Source: IMCC26207 sp044357715
Lineage (GTDB): Bacteria; Actinomycetota; Acidimicrobiia; Acidimicrobiales; Microtrichaceae
Direction of reading: 5' to 3'
Length of the DNA: 13,176 bases
Assembly (NCBI GenBank): GCA_044357715.1
Contig: JBIKPA010000061.1
Coordinates: 1-13,176, forward strand
Shown here: positions 5,955-13,176 of the stretch, one piece after another
Layout: each line of letters starts with the position of its first letter
Position numbering within the stretch: the stretch's first letter is position 1
The notes under the pieces: model-generated
Told to the model about the DNA's origin: nothing
Database searches by the model: none
The model's input: the letters and a program-made list of their open reading frames with translations, nothing else
Made by a program: the position numbers and the translations under genes

Positions 5955-7230
5955 CCGGGGTTGCAGAGAACTCAAACTCTGCGCCAGTGCTAAAGCGGGT
6001 CAGCGCAACCTCATTAGATTCGGCGGCCGCAGTATCGCTCATCACGACTCGCCATGCTGCAAGGTCGTTCGGGTCTGGGGTGGTAGAGATACAGCGAGCG
6101 CGCGGGTTTACGGCCTGAACAATTGCTTGTAACGCTTCATCGTGGCCATCTGCAAGCAGTGTGATCCAAGACTCTCGGCCTTGCTCCTGAGTGGCTAGGC
6201 AGGGCCCGAGTCGCAGAAGCAACTCTTGGCTATCCGATGCGGGATCCGGGTTATAGCTCACGCCAAAATCAACGTAGGTTCGTGGATGAAATGCCGGGTG
6301 GATCTCTAGGACCTGAGCAATTGCATCAAAGCCACTCTTACCGCTCCCCCCAAAAGCTCTGTGTAGCCGCTCGGCGGTCAGACCTGCACTCCCAACGAAC
6401 TGCTTCGCACCAATGCCTACTGCTGCCTCGGTTCCAAAGCGATCCTCAATCGCCATCAGCAGGGACATCACGAGCAGGTGTGACTGCAGGCAGAACTCAT
6501 GTACCAAGGCGAGCAATGTTGGCTGGCAGAACTGCTCCAACTGTAAGTCGGGGTCGAGCGGCTCGGAGTAGTCCACCCAGCCATCGGACACGTCAACGCT
6601 GTTCGCAGTGAGCTGCGGGAGAGGTAGCAAAGCGGCGTTGGTCGCTCCGATGTGTCGAGCGGGTTCGGGGAAGGGGAGCGGTTTGAACTGCTCGTTAATC
6701 TCTACTGTCCAGTGACAATGCGGGGAGCGTCCCTCGGGTACCCGCGGCGGCCGATGAATGGGGCGCACCTGCGCATACGGACTGGTGGCAGTTGCTGTGG
6801 CATCAAAGGTTGGGTCTTCGATTGCATGACACATGGTGGTCACATACTCGGCGCCCATTGGTTCAACGTCCATCAGCGCGCCGCAGTGATCAAGCCAGAA
6901 CTCCCCGTGATTTGCGTCAATCACCGTGTAGCGAAAATCCATGAACTCGGGAGGGGCGCCAATATCAAACTGCATGCCCTTAAAAATCGTCTCTACGTCA
7001 CCGTGACCGAAGCCCAAGAGTTGCTGCATGCGCTTGGTGTAGACCGGGCTTGCACCCATCCACTCGGCAATTGCGATCTCGCCCATAACAACTCGGTCAT
7101 ACGCACTAATCACATGTGGCATTCCAGCTCGGTCCATGAGTTGCCCCGCAAGCAGAAACTCTCGGCCGAGCACGGCAAGCTCATCACGCGTGAACTCATC
7201 AAGACTCCGACTACCTCCGGGGCCAAACAC
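5920..7230 (-). CDS. Unrecognised 436-residue protein, last gene of the CYP51 operon
   Basis: No family was recognised with confidence. It has no signal peptide and no clear membrane segment, so it is likely cytoplasmic. Conserved-looking features cluster in the first half: WLDHCGALMDVEP (His115, Cys116), TMCHAIEDPTFDATA (Cys134, His135), RPIHRPPRVPEG and SPHCHW (His171, Cys172, His173). These Cys/His pairs could bind metal or form an active site; a distant link to the ATC-hydrolase-like family is only a guess. A helical stretch follows at about 230-265. The GTG start at 7230 lies 2 bp after the stop of the upstream dehydrogenase gene, which points to translational coupling; the Shine-Dalgarno is weak. 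The end overlaps the convergent SGNH gene by 35 bp. Position suggests it works with the dehydrogenase and P450 enzymes upstream. Confidence 0.8.
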   Translation of the reverse strand: MFGPGGSRSLDEFTRDELAVLGREFLLAGQLMDRAGMPHVISAYDRVVMGEIAIAEWMGASPVYTKRMQQLLGFGHGDVETIFKGMQFDIGAPPEFMDFRYTVIDANHGEFWLDHCGALMDVEPMGAEYVTTMCHAIEDPTFDATATATSPYAQVRPIHRPPRVPEGRSPHCHWTVEINEQFKPLPFPEPARHIGATNAALLPLPQLTANSVDVSDGWVDYSEPLDPDLQLEQFCQPTLLALVHEFCLQSHLLVMSLLMAIEDRFGTEAAVGIGAKQFVGSAGLTAERLHRAFGGSGKSGFDAIAQVLEIHPAFHPRTYVDFGVSYNPDPASDSQELLLRLGPCLATQEQGRESWITLLADGHDEALQAIVQAVNPRARCISTTPDPNDLAAWRVVMSDTAAAESNEVALTRFSTGAEFEFSATPVTLSAANPSVP

Positions 7231-7232
7231 AG

Positions 7233-8132
7233 TTAGCTCTGGCTCTTGCTCTGATCTGGACTCTGATTTGAGCTGTGCGGCGCTTCGAGTCCAAGGGCGG
7301 AGCGAAGGCCCTCTAAGCCAAGCTCGGCGAAAGGAACCTCGCAGTTCAACTCCTCGCCCATTTGAATTGCCAGCGCCAAGTCTTTGGTGCCCAGCGTTGC
7401 GGTGTGGTCAAAGATGCTTCGTAGGCCGTCCTCGGGCGGCAATTCCCCAGCGGAGTCGCGAATCATGATTGCGCCGGCACCGCCAGTAATGGCGTCCGAG
7501 TGGCGCACCACCTCGCCCAACTTTGCAATGTCTAAGCCAGCGGCTTCGGCCAAACGCTGTGCTTCGCCGACCACTGCAAACCCAACGAATGAAATCAGGT
7601 TGCGGGCAATCTTGGTGTGCGTACCTGCCCCCACCGGACCCATGTGCTGGGTCATGGTTCCAAGCAGGTCGAACACGGGCTGGCACTTAGCCACGGCCTC
7701 ATCCGAGCCGCCCACCATGATTGCCAGCGTTCCGGCATAAGCGCCCATTGCGCCACCGCTCACCGGGGCGTCGATGAGTTCCACCTGCGAAGCCGCCGCT
7801 AACGCTGCTAACTCAATGGCAGATTCGGCACTCACCGTTGAATGAACTGCAACCACCGTGCCCGGCAGCGCAGTTGCAAGAATCCCCTCGGGGCCTTCAA
7901 GCACGGTGCGAACTTGTTCGGCATTTTGAACCATCACGCAGATGACCGAAGCCCACTCGGCAACTGCGGCGCCGTTCGCTACTGCAACAGCACCCTTTGC
8001 AACGAATGGCTCGGTGGCTTCTGTTCGCGCGTCGCAGACCACCAGCCCACCTGGCCAATCTCGAAGCCTTCTGGCCATCGGAGCACCGATGTTGCCTAGT
8101 CCAATGAATCCAACTGCTGATCGGTCTTGCAC
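7233..8132 (-). CDS. 3-hydroxyisobutyrate dehydrogenase-like NAD(P) oxidoreductase
   Basis: A beta-hydroxyacid dehydrogenase of 299 residues that should oxidise a hydroxyacid or reduce the matching aldehyde acid with NAD(P). The Rossmann motif is GFIGLGNIGAPMARRL (GLGNIG at 11-16). The substrate-binding signature is DAPVSGGAMGAYAGTLAIMVGG (Asp121 onward), and the catalytic Lys is K174 in GAGTHTKIARNL with Asn178. The C-terminal helical domain follows, and the protein ends in a short Ser/Gln-rich tail. The start is a GTG preceded by AAGGAG with 5 nt spacing. It lies about 43 bp after the ferredoxin gene and 2 bp before the 436-residue gene. A related gene (Rv0770, as recalled) lies near the M. 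tuberculosis cyp51 locus, which supports functional linkage. Substrate is unknown. Confidence 0.9.
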   Translation of the reverse strand: MQDRSAVGFIGLGNIGAPMARRLRDWPGGLVVCDARTEATEPFVAKGAVAVANGAAVAEWASVICVMVQNAEQVRTVLEGPEGILATALPGTVVAVHSTVSAESAIELAALAAASQVELIDAPVSGGAMGAYAGTLAIMVGGSDEAVAKCQPVFDLLGTMTQHMGPVGAGTHTKIARNLISFVGFAVVGEAQRLAEAAGLDIAKLGEVVRHSDAITGGAGAIMIRDSAGELPPEDGLRSIFDHTATLGTKDLALAIQMGEELNCEVPFAELGLEGLRSALGLEAPHSSNQSPDQSKSQS

Positions 8133-8137
8133 AACTG

Positions 8138-8143
8138 CTCCTT
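8138..8143 (-). promoter_or_regulatory. Ribosome binding site deciding the dehydrogenase GTG start
   Basis: On the minus strand AAGGAG stands 5 nt before the GTG at 8132. This supports that non-ATG start and shows that the dehydrogenase has its own translation signal despite lying in the operon. Confidence 0.75.
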
Positions 8144-8175
8144 AAAAATCCTCGCCGCGGACTACTGCGGGCGAA

Positions 8176-8388
8176 CTAACCCTGAACAATCTTGAGCGCC
8201 CGAGTCGGGCAATACTTCACAGCTATCTCAATTGCAGCGCGCTGATCGTCACCCGGAGCGGAATCAACCAGCTCGGCCTTGTCGTCATCGTTGACCCGAA
8301 ACACCTTTGGCGCTTCTGATTCGCAGACGCCGTGGCCTTGGCAGAACTCCAGATTGATCTCAATCTGTAAGCCCACTGGCTCCGCCAT
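8176..8388 (-). CDS. 3Fe-4S-type ferredoxin partner of the P450s
   Basis: A 70-residue soluble electron carrier. The cluster motif is CQGHGVC (Cys16, His19, Cys22) with Cys60-Pro in KYCPTRA, that is C-x2-H-x2-C-xn-CP. This replaces the second Cys of the usual bacterial ferredoxin motif with His and is typical of actinobacterial ferredoxins that serve P450s. It probably takes electrons from a ferredoxin reductase coded elsewhere and passes them to CYP51, perhaps also to the CYP123-type enzyme. The ATG at 8388 overlaps the CYP51 stop as TGATG, the same junction used elsewhere in this operon. A GTG one codon upstream is the other possible start. The M. tuberculosis counterpart by position is Rv0763c. 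Confidence 0.93.
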   Translation of the reverse strand: MAEPVGLQIEINLEFCQGHGVCESEAPKVFRVNDDDKAELVDSAPGDDQRAAIEIAVKYCPTRALKIVQG

Positions 8389-9767
8389 CACACACCCGCC
8401 TCTTGCTGTGGCTCTCGAACCCGGCGGCGGTACTTGACCGAACAGGGCTGAGCCAACTGCACCACCATGCGGGCATGGTCGTTGCGGTAACTCTCGGGCG
8501 GCTGACTCAGCTCAAAGGTCCAGTCCTGTAAGAGCACCGAACAGATTGCCTTGAGCTGCATCATTGCAAAGTTTGCGCCAATGCAACGGTGCCGACCAGC
8601 GCCGAACGGAATCCAGTTCCAGGGATTTTCGATGTCGTCCCGGCGGGGTTCCATATACCGATACGGGTCATATTCATCAGGGTCTGCAAAGGCTTCGGGC
8701 AGGCGATTCGAGACGCTGAGCGACACCCCAACTAGCTTGCCGGCGTCAATATTGACTCCCTCAACTACGAACTCTTCCAAGGCAAGCCGAAGCAGCAGAA
8801 TCAGTGGAGGATGCAGTCGCAATGACTCCTTCAGGCAGGACTCTAATAAGGGGATCTCTCGCAACGCCTGGTAACTCACTGACGACCCATCAGCAAAAAG
8901 CTGGTCGAGTTCGGCGTTCACCGAGTCCAACAGCTCTGGGTGGCGCAAGAGTTCAATTAGCGTCCATGACGCCGTTCCAGCGGTGGTGTGATGGCCGGCA
9001 AAGATGAGCGAGATGAACATACCGGTCACCTCGTGTGCGCTGAAGCGAAGGGCACCATCGGCGTTGCGGACCGACAGCATCACATCGAGCAGATCCATAT
9101 CGTCTTTGTCAGGGGTGGGTGCCGCTAAGCGCTTGTCCATGATCTCTTCGATCAAAACAACAAGGCCTGCGCGTGATGCATCACGGGCGCGAAAGCTTTC
9201 GATGTCCATGTAGGGGTCAACGAACGCGAGCGCATCTGTGCCCTGCTCAAGGCCGTGAAACAAGTCGGCGAAACGCACATCGAGCTCTTCACGAAACTTC
9301 TGGCCGATCAGACATGCAGTGGAGGTGTAAATGGTGAGTTCGGCAAAGAACTCAAGCAGGTTGATCTCGCCCTCCTCGCCCCAACCTGCCACCATGCGCT
9401 CAACCTCGTTGGCGATCTTCTCTGCATGGCCGCGCATGAACTTGTCTCGCAGCGACTGGTTCTTCAGCATCTCTCCGCGTCGCTCGGCCGATGCGTCGAA
9501 CACGACCCCCTCGCCAAAGATCGGCTTCATAAATGGATACGCTGCCGCCTGGTCGAGTTCCTCTTCTGATGCACGAAAGAACACCGAGTTCGCCTCGGCA
9601 CCGCTCAACAAAACAACCTCTTTATCGGCTAGGCGAAACTCGCCGATATCTCCGCATTCATCGCGCACGCGCTGCATCAGCCCGATGGGGTCTCTGCGCA
9701 GTTCCTCAAGGTGTCCCGTGTTGCCATCATCACCCGAAACCCTTTGTGGAACAGAAGTCGTGGTCAT
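8388..9767 (-). CDS. cyp51: CYP51 sterol 14-alpha-demethylase
   Basis: A 459-residue cytochrome P450 very close to M. tuberculosis CYP51 (Rv0764c) along its whole length, as judged from memory of that sequence. CYP51 removes the 14-alpha-methyl group of lanosterol-type sterols in three oxidations. Signatures seen are YPFMKPIFGEGVVFDAS (the CYP51 B-C region with Tyr77), the I-helix FAGHHTTAGTASW (residues 256-268), ESLR (ExxR, 314-317), and the haem loop FGAGRHRCIGA with the Cys395 ligand. The PPESYRNDHARMVVQLAQP segment near the C-terminus is also typical. There is no N-terminal membrane anchor, so it is a soluble bacterial form. ATG overlaps the SDR stop by 1 bp (TGATG). Ferredoxin follows with the same overlap. 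The native substrate in sterol-poor bacteria is uncertain. Confidence 0.97.
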   Translation of the reverse strand: MTTTSVPQRVSGDDGNTGHLEELRRDPIGLMQRVRDECGDIGEFRLADKEVVLLSGAEANSVFFRASEEELDQAAAYPFMKPIFGEGVVFDASAERRGEMLKNQSLRDKFMRGHAEKIANEVERMVAGWGEEGEINLLEFFAELTIYTSTACLIGQKFREELDVRFADLFHGLEQGTDALAFVDPYMDIESFRARDASRAGLVVLIEEIMDKRLAAPTPDKDDMDLLDVMLSVRNADGALRFSAHEVTGMFISLIFAGHHTTAGTASWTLIELLRHPELLDSVNAELDQLFADGSSVSYQALREIPLLESCLKESLRLHPPLILLLRLALEEFVVEGVNIDAGKLVGVSLSVSNRLPEAFADPDEYDPYRYMEPRRDDIENPWNWIPFGAGRHRCIGANFAMMQLKAICSVLLQDWTFELSQPPESYRNDHARMVVQLAQPCSVKYRRRVREPQQEAGV

Positions 9768-10558
9768 CAGTTGCCCCTTTGAGCTATTGAGATTGGTGCC
9801 TCAGGCTGCACTTCAAGAACTGCATAACGGGTGCCTTTAGCAACGCTGATCATTGCCAAGACTGCAGCGGCGAGGCCCTCGGGTAGGAGTGAGCCGCTGT
9901 GACGCATCAAACCCCAGTGTGTCCAGGATTCGATCAACTCGTCGATCTTTGACGCGTCCCAGGTTGAGCCCTGTTCTGTTGATGAGGGCCCCGGCCGCAC
10001 GATGCCCACTCGCACACCAGTACCTTCGGCCTCCATGGCCATGGCCATGGCAAAACCCTCGAGGCCCGACTTGGACGCAACGTAACCGGCCATATGAGTT
10101 CGTGGTGTGAGCGCAACCTCGGAGGTAACAAAGACAACATCGCCGCGCGATCGCTCAATCATCGGCGGCACGAGGTAATGCACCAGTGCCTGCGCTCCGA
10201 GCAGGTTGACCTGCACCTGGCGAGCAAACTCTTCGGGACGCGCGCCGACTGCGGTAATTGGCTGCACATCACCAGCGTTCGAAACCAGAATCTCTATCGG
10301 GCCAAGCTTGGCCGTGGCAACACTGCTGAAAGCAGCAATCGACTCGGTATCGAGCAGGTCCAGCGGCAAGGCCAACGCCTCGCCTCCGTCTGCGCGAATT
10401 GCAGCAGCAATTTCTTCGCACCGGTCAACTCGCCGAGCACCTAGCACTACGGGGTGGCCAGCCGCTGCAAGCGCAACGGCCGTTGCTCTGCCAATCCCAG
10501 AGGATGCTCCGGTTACAACTGCTGCTCGACGTTCAGGGTGGGGGGCAAAGCGAGGCAT
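9767..10558 (-). CDS. Short-chain dehydrogenase/reductase (Rv0765c-like)
   Basis: A classical SDR oxidoreductase of 263 residues. The cofactor motif is TGASSGIG (16-23), the NAG motif is at 94-96, Asn118 fits the structural/catalytic Asn, and the catalytic set is Ser146 and YVASK (Tyr159, Lys163). Such enzymes interconvert alcohols and ketones with NAD(P), and here it may process a product of the neighbouring P450s. The start ATG overlaps the CYP123 stop as TGATG, and its stop overlaps the CYP51 start in the same way, so the three are probably translated together. An in-frame 6-bp repeat (GGCCAT) codes an AMAMAM run at residues 170-175. The same gene position in M. tuberculosis holds Rv0765c. 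Confidence 0.93.
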   Translation of the reverse strand: MPRFAPHPERRAAVVTGASSGIGRATAVALAAAGHPVVLGARRVDRCEEIAAAIRADGGEALALPLDLLDTESIAAFSSVATAKLGPIEILVSNAGDVQPITAVGARPEEFARQVQVNLLGAQALVHYLVPPMIERSRGDVVFVTSEVALTPRTHMAGYVASKSGLEGFAMAMAMEAEGTGVRVGIVRPGPSSTEQGSTWDASKIDELIESWTHWGLMRHSGSLLPEGLAAAVLAMISVAKGTRYAVLEVQPEAPISIAQRGN

Positions 10559-11790
10559 CAGTGTGCTCCAGTGGTAATCGGGGAAACAGGAAGGGGCTCG
10601 GGTCTTAGGTTGACCATGCTGGGAAGTGAAGCAAAGCCGCGAACGTTCACAGAGTGGACTCGTTTTGTGCCGGCGGGGTCGATCTCATAGCTCGAGACGG
10701 CAGAGACCAGTTCTTGCAGCGCAACTTGAGCCTCAAGCCGGGCTAATGAGGCTCCCAAACAGAAGTGGCGACCAAAACCAAAGCTTGCAATCTGTGGAAG
10801 CGGTTCGGCTCGCTCTAGGTCATAGGAATCCGGATTGGTAAACACTCGAGGGTCACGGTTTGCTGACCCAACCAACAAGACAACCCGGTCACCTTCGGGG
10901 ATCACTCCCCCATGCAGTTCAATATCGCAGGTGGTGATTCTTGCTAGGAGTTGCGTAGAGGTGTCATAACGAAGTGTCTCTTCAACCCAGGTAGGGATCT
11001 TGAACGGATCGGCAAAGACCTTGCTTCGCTGATCGGGGTTACGCCATGCCCAGTACCAAGCATTGCCCAGCAATTTTGTGGTGGTCTCATTGCCAGCCAC
11101 CACCATGAGGAATAGAAAACCGATGATCTCATCATCGTTCAGGCGGTCACCATCAATCTCGGCTTCGAGTAGAGCCGAAGTGAGATCCTGTGTCGGGCGT
11201 GCCCGGCGCTCTTTCAACATTTCTGTGTAATAGACCACAAGGTCCATAGCTGCGGCAATCCCCTCGGGGGGAACGTCTTGCACTCCCTCCTCACGATGTA
11301 CCAACAAGTCAGACTTGATTCGCAACTCGTCACGATCCTGAACGGGAACACCGATGAGTTCCGAGATGACATCCATAGGGAGGCGACCTGCAAAATCTTT
11401 GATGAAGTCAAAAGGTTCACCATCGGCCAAGTTGGCTAAATACCCTTGAGCGATTTCTCTGATTCGAGGCTCAAGCTGAGCGACACGGCGAGGGGTAAAG
11501 CCTCGAGAGACCAGTGCGCGCATGCGACCGTGCATGGGTTGGTCCATAGCAAGAAACGACATCGTCTTATAGGCATGCGGCCCAGACGCCATGGGATCAA
11601 GCGATACCCCATGAGAGGAGGATAGGCGTGTGACATCACGGAAACCCTCAATGACATCAGCGTGCCGAGAAATTGCCCAGAACCCCATTTCGGCATTGTG
11701 ATACAGCGGTGCCTCTTCGCGAAGACGCTCATAGATGGGGTACGGGTCTTCATGGAACTCGTAGGCGTATGGGTCGAAGTCAATGGTCAT
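10558..11790 (-). CDS. cyp123: CYP123-type cytochrome P450
   Basis: A soluble 410-residue P450 that closely resembles M. tuberculosis CYP123 (Rv0766c), including YEFHEDPYPIYERLREEAPLY at the N-terminus, GFTPRRVAQLEP, and AGRLPMDVISELIGVP. The I-helix is VAGNETTTKL (Asn234-Glu235-Thr236), the ExxR is ETLR at 271-274, and the haem loop is FGFGRHFCLGA with the Cys344 ligand. The substrate is unknown; linkage to CYP51 and an SDR suggests a lipid or terpenoid. The start ATG has GGGAG 7 nt upstream and overlaps the TetR stop by 4 bp (ATGA), so it is coupled to the regulator. Electrons presumably come from the ferredoxin downstream. Confidence 0.94.
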   Translation of the reverse strand: MTIDFDPYAYEFHEDPYPIYERLREEAPLYHNAEMGFWAISRHADVIEGFRDVTRLSSSHGVSLDPMASGPHAYKTMSFLAMDQPMHGRMRALVSRGFTPRRVAQLEPRIREIAQGYLANLADGEPFDFIKDFAGRLPMDVISELIGVPVQDRDELRIKSDLLVHREEGVQDVPPEGIAAAMDLVVYYTEMLKERRARPTQDLTSALLEAEIDGDRLNDDEIIGFLFLMVVAGNETTTKLLGNAWYWAWRNPDQRSKVFADPFKIPTWVEETLRYDTSTQLLARITTCDIELHGGVIPEGDRVVLLVGSANRDPRVFTNPDSYDLERAEPLPQIASFGFGRHFCLGASLARLEAQVALQELVSAVSSYEIDPAGTKRVHSVNVRGFASLPSMVNLRPEPLPVSPITTGAH

Positions 11791-12398
11791 TCTCTTACTC
11801 CCGGCACTACTAGTTGAACTGCTCGGGCGAGATGCCCCGGCAACTCGGAATAGGTCATGTGCCCCACTCCGGCATGCATCAGCGCACCCGAGAGTACAAA
11901 CTCCAGTGTTCCAAGCACACCAGAATCAGCCTGCTCGCCGAGAGCACCGCTCAATCGGCGGCGCATCTCTGTCCCAATCCGGTCTCTCAACAAGGCAACC
12001 TCGGGGTCAGAAACCAACATCGCCGCAGTACACGCAGAGGCGAGTTCCGGTTCGTCTGCCACTAGAAGCGATAGATCGGCCATGGTCGCGCTCACAAGAT
12101 GCAGAACGCTGCGTCTGCGATCAAGCGGGGTTTCGGGCAGTTCACTGAGACGCCTCCAGAAAACTTCGGTGACTAGGTGCTCTTTAGAGGTGAAGTAGGT
12201 ATACGCAGTGGCCGGTGCCACCCCCGCCCGGCGCGCCACGTTGCGCACCGTCAGGTGTTCGTAGGCACCGTGACGCAACTCTTCGACTGCAGCATCGAGC
12301 AGGTTTTGCACAGTGCGGGCCTGCTTGGGTGACAGCATGCGACGCGTTGACTCAGCGAAGGCTGATGTTCTGGCGGGCAAAGAGACCAAACTAGACAT
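11787..12398 (-). CDS. TetR-family regulator heading the CYP51 operon
   Basis: A one-component transcriptional regulator, probably a repressor released by a small lipid-like ligand. The N-terminal DNA-binding domain contains LTVRNVARRAGVAPATAYTYFTSKEHLV, a typical TetR helix-turn-helix ending. The rest is a helical ligand and dimer domain. From ATG 12398 it has 203 residues; the frame stays open to GTG 12437 and TTG 12440, which would add 13-14 residues and nearly close the gap to the divergent gene, so the ATG is preferred without a strong ribosome site. It is the first gene of the run and overlaps the CYP123 gene by ATGA, matching Rv0767c in M. tuberculosis. This suggests autoregulation of the whole operon and perhaps of the divergent oxidoreductase. 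Confidence 0.9.
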   Translation of the reverse strand: MSSLVSLPARTSAFAESTRRMLSPKQARTVQNLLDAAVEELRHGAYEHLTVRNVARRAGVAPATAYTYFTSKEHLVTEVFWRRLSELPETPLDRRRSVLHLVSATMADLSLLVADEPELASACTAAMLVSDPEVALLRDRIGTEMRRRLSGALGEQADSGVLGTLEFVLSGALMHAGVGHMTYSELPGHLARAVQLVVPGVRE

Positions 12399-12472
12399 GT
12401 GTCCAGACAGTAGTCCAGAGTTGCCCAGTGAGTCCACCAAAGTTGTAAAACCGTCCTAGGGTGAGGTGTTAC
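12396..12472. promoter_or_regulatory. Divergent promoter region of the TetR operon and the F420-type oxidoreductase
   Basis: About 74 bp separate the two start codons, so both promoters and any operator must lie here. The sequence GTCCAGA occurs twice with a 12-bp pitch (12401-12407 and 12413-12419), and the first copy sits in the imperfect dyad TGTCCAGACA (12400-12409). These are candidate TetR contacts. No clear -10/-35 pair was found. Confidence 0.35.
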
Positions 12473-13176
12473 ATGGATCCCAATAACTCCCCCATCACCT
12501 CTAGCAGCGCTCCGTTCAGTCATGGCCAGCAATGCTGTGAGCTCGGTTTCTATACGCTTGCGGGGCATTCGGGGACTCCACGAGACTTGATTGGCGAGTG
12601 CCATGCAGCAGAAGCACTTGGCTTAGGAACCGCCTTCATTTCAGAGCGGTTCAATACCAAGGATGCAACAGCGCTCAGCGGGGCGGCTGGTGCAGTCAGC
12701 ACACAGCTCGGCATTGCAACGGCCGCGACCAATCACAACACACGCCACCCACTCGTCACTGCCACCTTTGCCATGACCATGCATCGCCTCACCGAAGGCC
12801 GCTTTGCCCTCGGCCTTGGTCGAGGCTTTGATGCGCTGTTCGACATCATGGGCTTGCCCCATATCACCATGGCGCAGATGGCAGATGCCATTGACCTGTA
12901 CCGCAGGCTGTGGCGAGGAGAGATGATCTTTGGCCACGACGGCCCCGCAGGCAACTACCCAATGCTCTGCCTTGATCCGTCCTTCAATGAAGAAATTCCG
13001 GTGATGCTCACCGCTATCGGGGAGCGCACCTTGGAGTTCGCGGGCAGTCTGGCCGATGGCGTAATTTTGCATACCTTCTTTGCCGATGACACGCTCGAGC
13101 GCAGCGTTGCTGCGGTACGGCGTGGCGCAGAACGTGCCGGTCGCGACCCAGCGAGAATTCGCATCTGGTCGGTGCT
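12473..13176 (+). CDS. F420-type luciferase-like monooxygenase-fold oxidoreductase, cut by right edge
   Basis: The frame opens at ATG 12473 and stays open to the window end, giving 234 residues and no stop. It carries the flavin/F420 luciferase-like fold: ELGFYTLAGHSGTPRDLI, an ALGLGTAFISERFNTKDA segment, LGIATAATNHNTRHPLVTA, RFALGLGRGFDALFD and EIPVMLTAIGERTLEFAG. The ATNHNTRHP and LGLGRG parts are like the family of probable F420-dependent oxidoreductases named after MSMEG_2249 (TIGR03857), which is largely actinobacterial. It would transfer hydride between F420 and an unknown alcohol, aldehyde or ketone. A GGTGAGG stretch lies shortly before the start. It is divergent from the TetR operon with a 74-bp gap, so shared control is likely. 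About the last third is missing. Confidence 0.88.
   Translation, partial: MDPNNSPITSSSAPFSHGQQCCELGFYTLAGHSGTPRDLIGECHAAEALGLGTAFISERFNTKDATALSGAAGAVSTQLGIATAATNHNTRHPLVTATFAMTMHRLTEGRFALGLGRGFDALFDIMGLPHITMAQMADAIDLYRRLWRGEMIFGHDGPAGNYPMLCLDPSFNEEIPVMLTAIGERTLEFAGSLADGVILHTFFADDTLERSVAAVRRGAERAGRDPARIRIWSV

Noticed and set aside
1..13176. tRNA, rRNA, CRISPR, transposase, integrase or phage genes
   Set aside because: Nothing in either strand showed such repeats, folds or protein motifs.

Overview
The window looks like chromosomal DNA of a moderately high-GC actinobacterium. The main evidence is a CYP51-type sterol 14-alpha-demethylase locus whose gene content and order match, from memory, the Mycobacterium tuberculosis Rv0767c-Rv0763c cluster (TetR regulator, CYP123, short-chain dehydrogenase, CYP51, ferredoxin). 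An F420-type luciferase-like oxidoreductase sits beside it, and a small group of genes resembles the mycobacterial dormancy (DosR) stress set. A mycobacterium is possible, but any actinobacterium carrying this locus would fit; no rRNA or marker gene is present to settle taxonomy.

Left part (1-4468): a sulfatase cut by the left edge is followed by a strong GC-rich hairpin and about 380 bp without a convincing gene. Then come an Hsp20 small heat-shock protein, a Rip3-type M50 intramembrane metalloprotease with two CBS domains (both + strand), and a convergent tandem-domain universal stress protein (- strand). The protease leader holds a 20-bp site that matches the DosR box consensus at 15 of 20 positions.

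Middle part (4469-5954): the divergent intergenic region between the stress protein and a SnoaL-like protein carries a perfect 22-bp inverted repeat with a 5-bp centre. A separate perfect 18-bp palindrome contains the SnoaL-like start codon. A DUF459-type SGNH lipoprotein hydrolase follows and overlaps, tail to tail, the last gene of the next operon.

Right part (5920-12440, - strand): seven genes read in one direction and are packed tightly. In transcription order they are a TetR regulator, CYP123-type P450, SDR oxidoreductase, CYP51, a CxxHxxC ferredoxin, a 3-hydroxyisobutyrate dehydrogenase-like enzyme and an unrecognised 436-residue protein. Most junctions are 1-4 bp overlaps or a 2-bp gap; one is about 43 bp and has its own ribosome binding site. 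The likely picture is an autoregulated oxidative pathway acting on a sterol- or terpenoid-like lipid, with the ferredoxin feeding one or both P450s. The substrate cannot be read from the sequence. A divergent F420-type oxidoreductase begins at 12473 and runs off the right edge.

No tRNA, rRNA, CRISPR array, transposase or integrase was seen.
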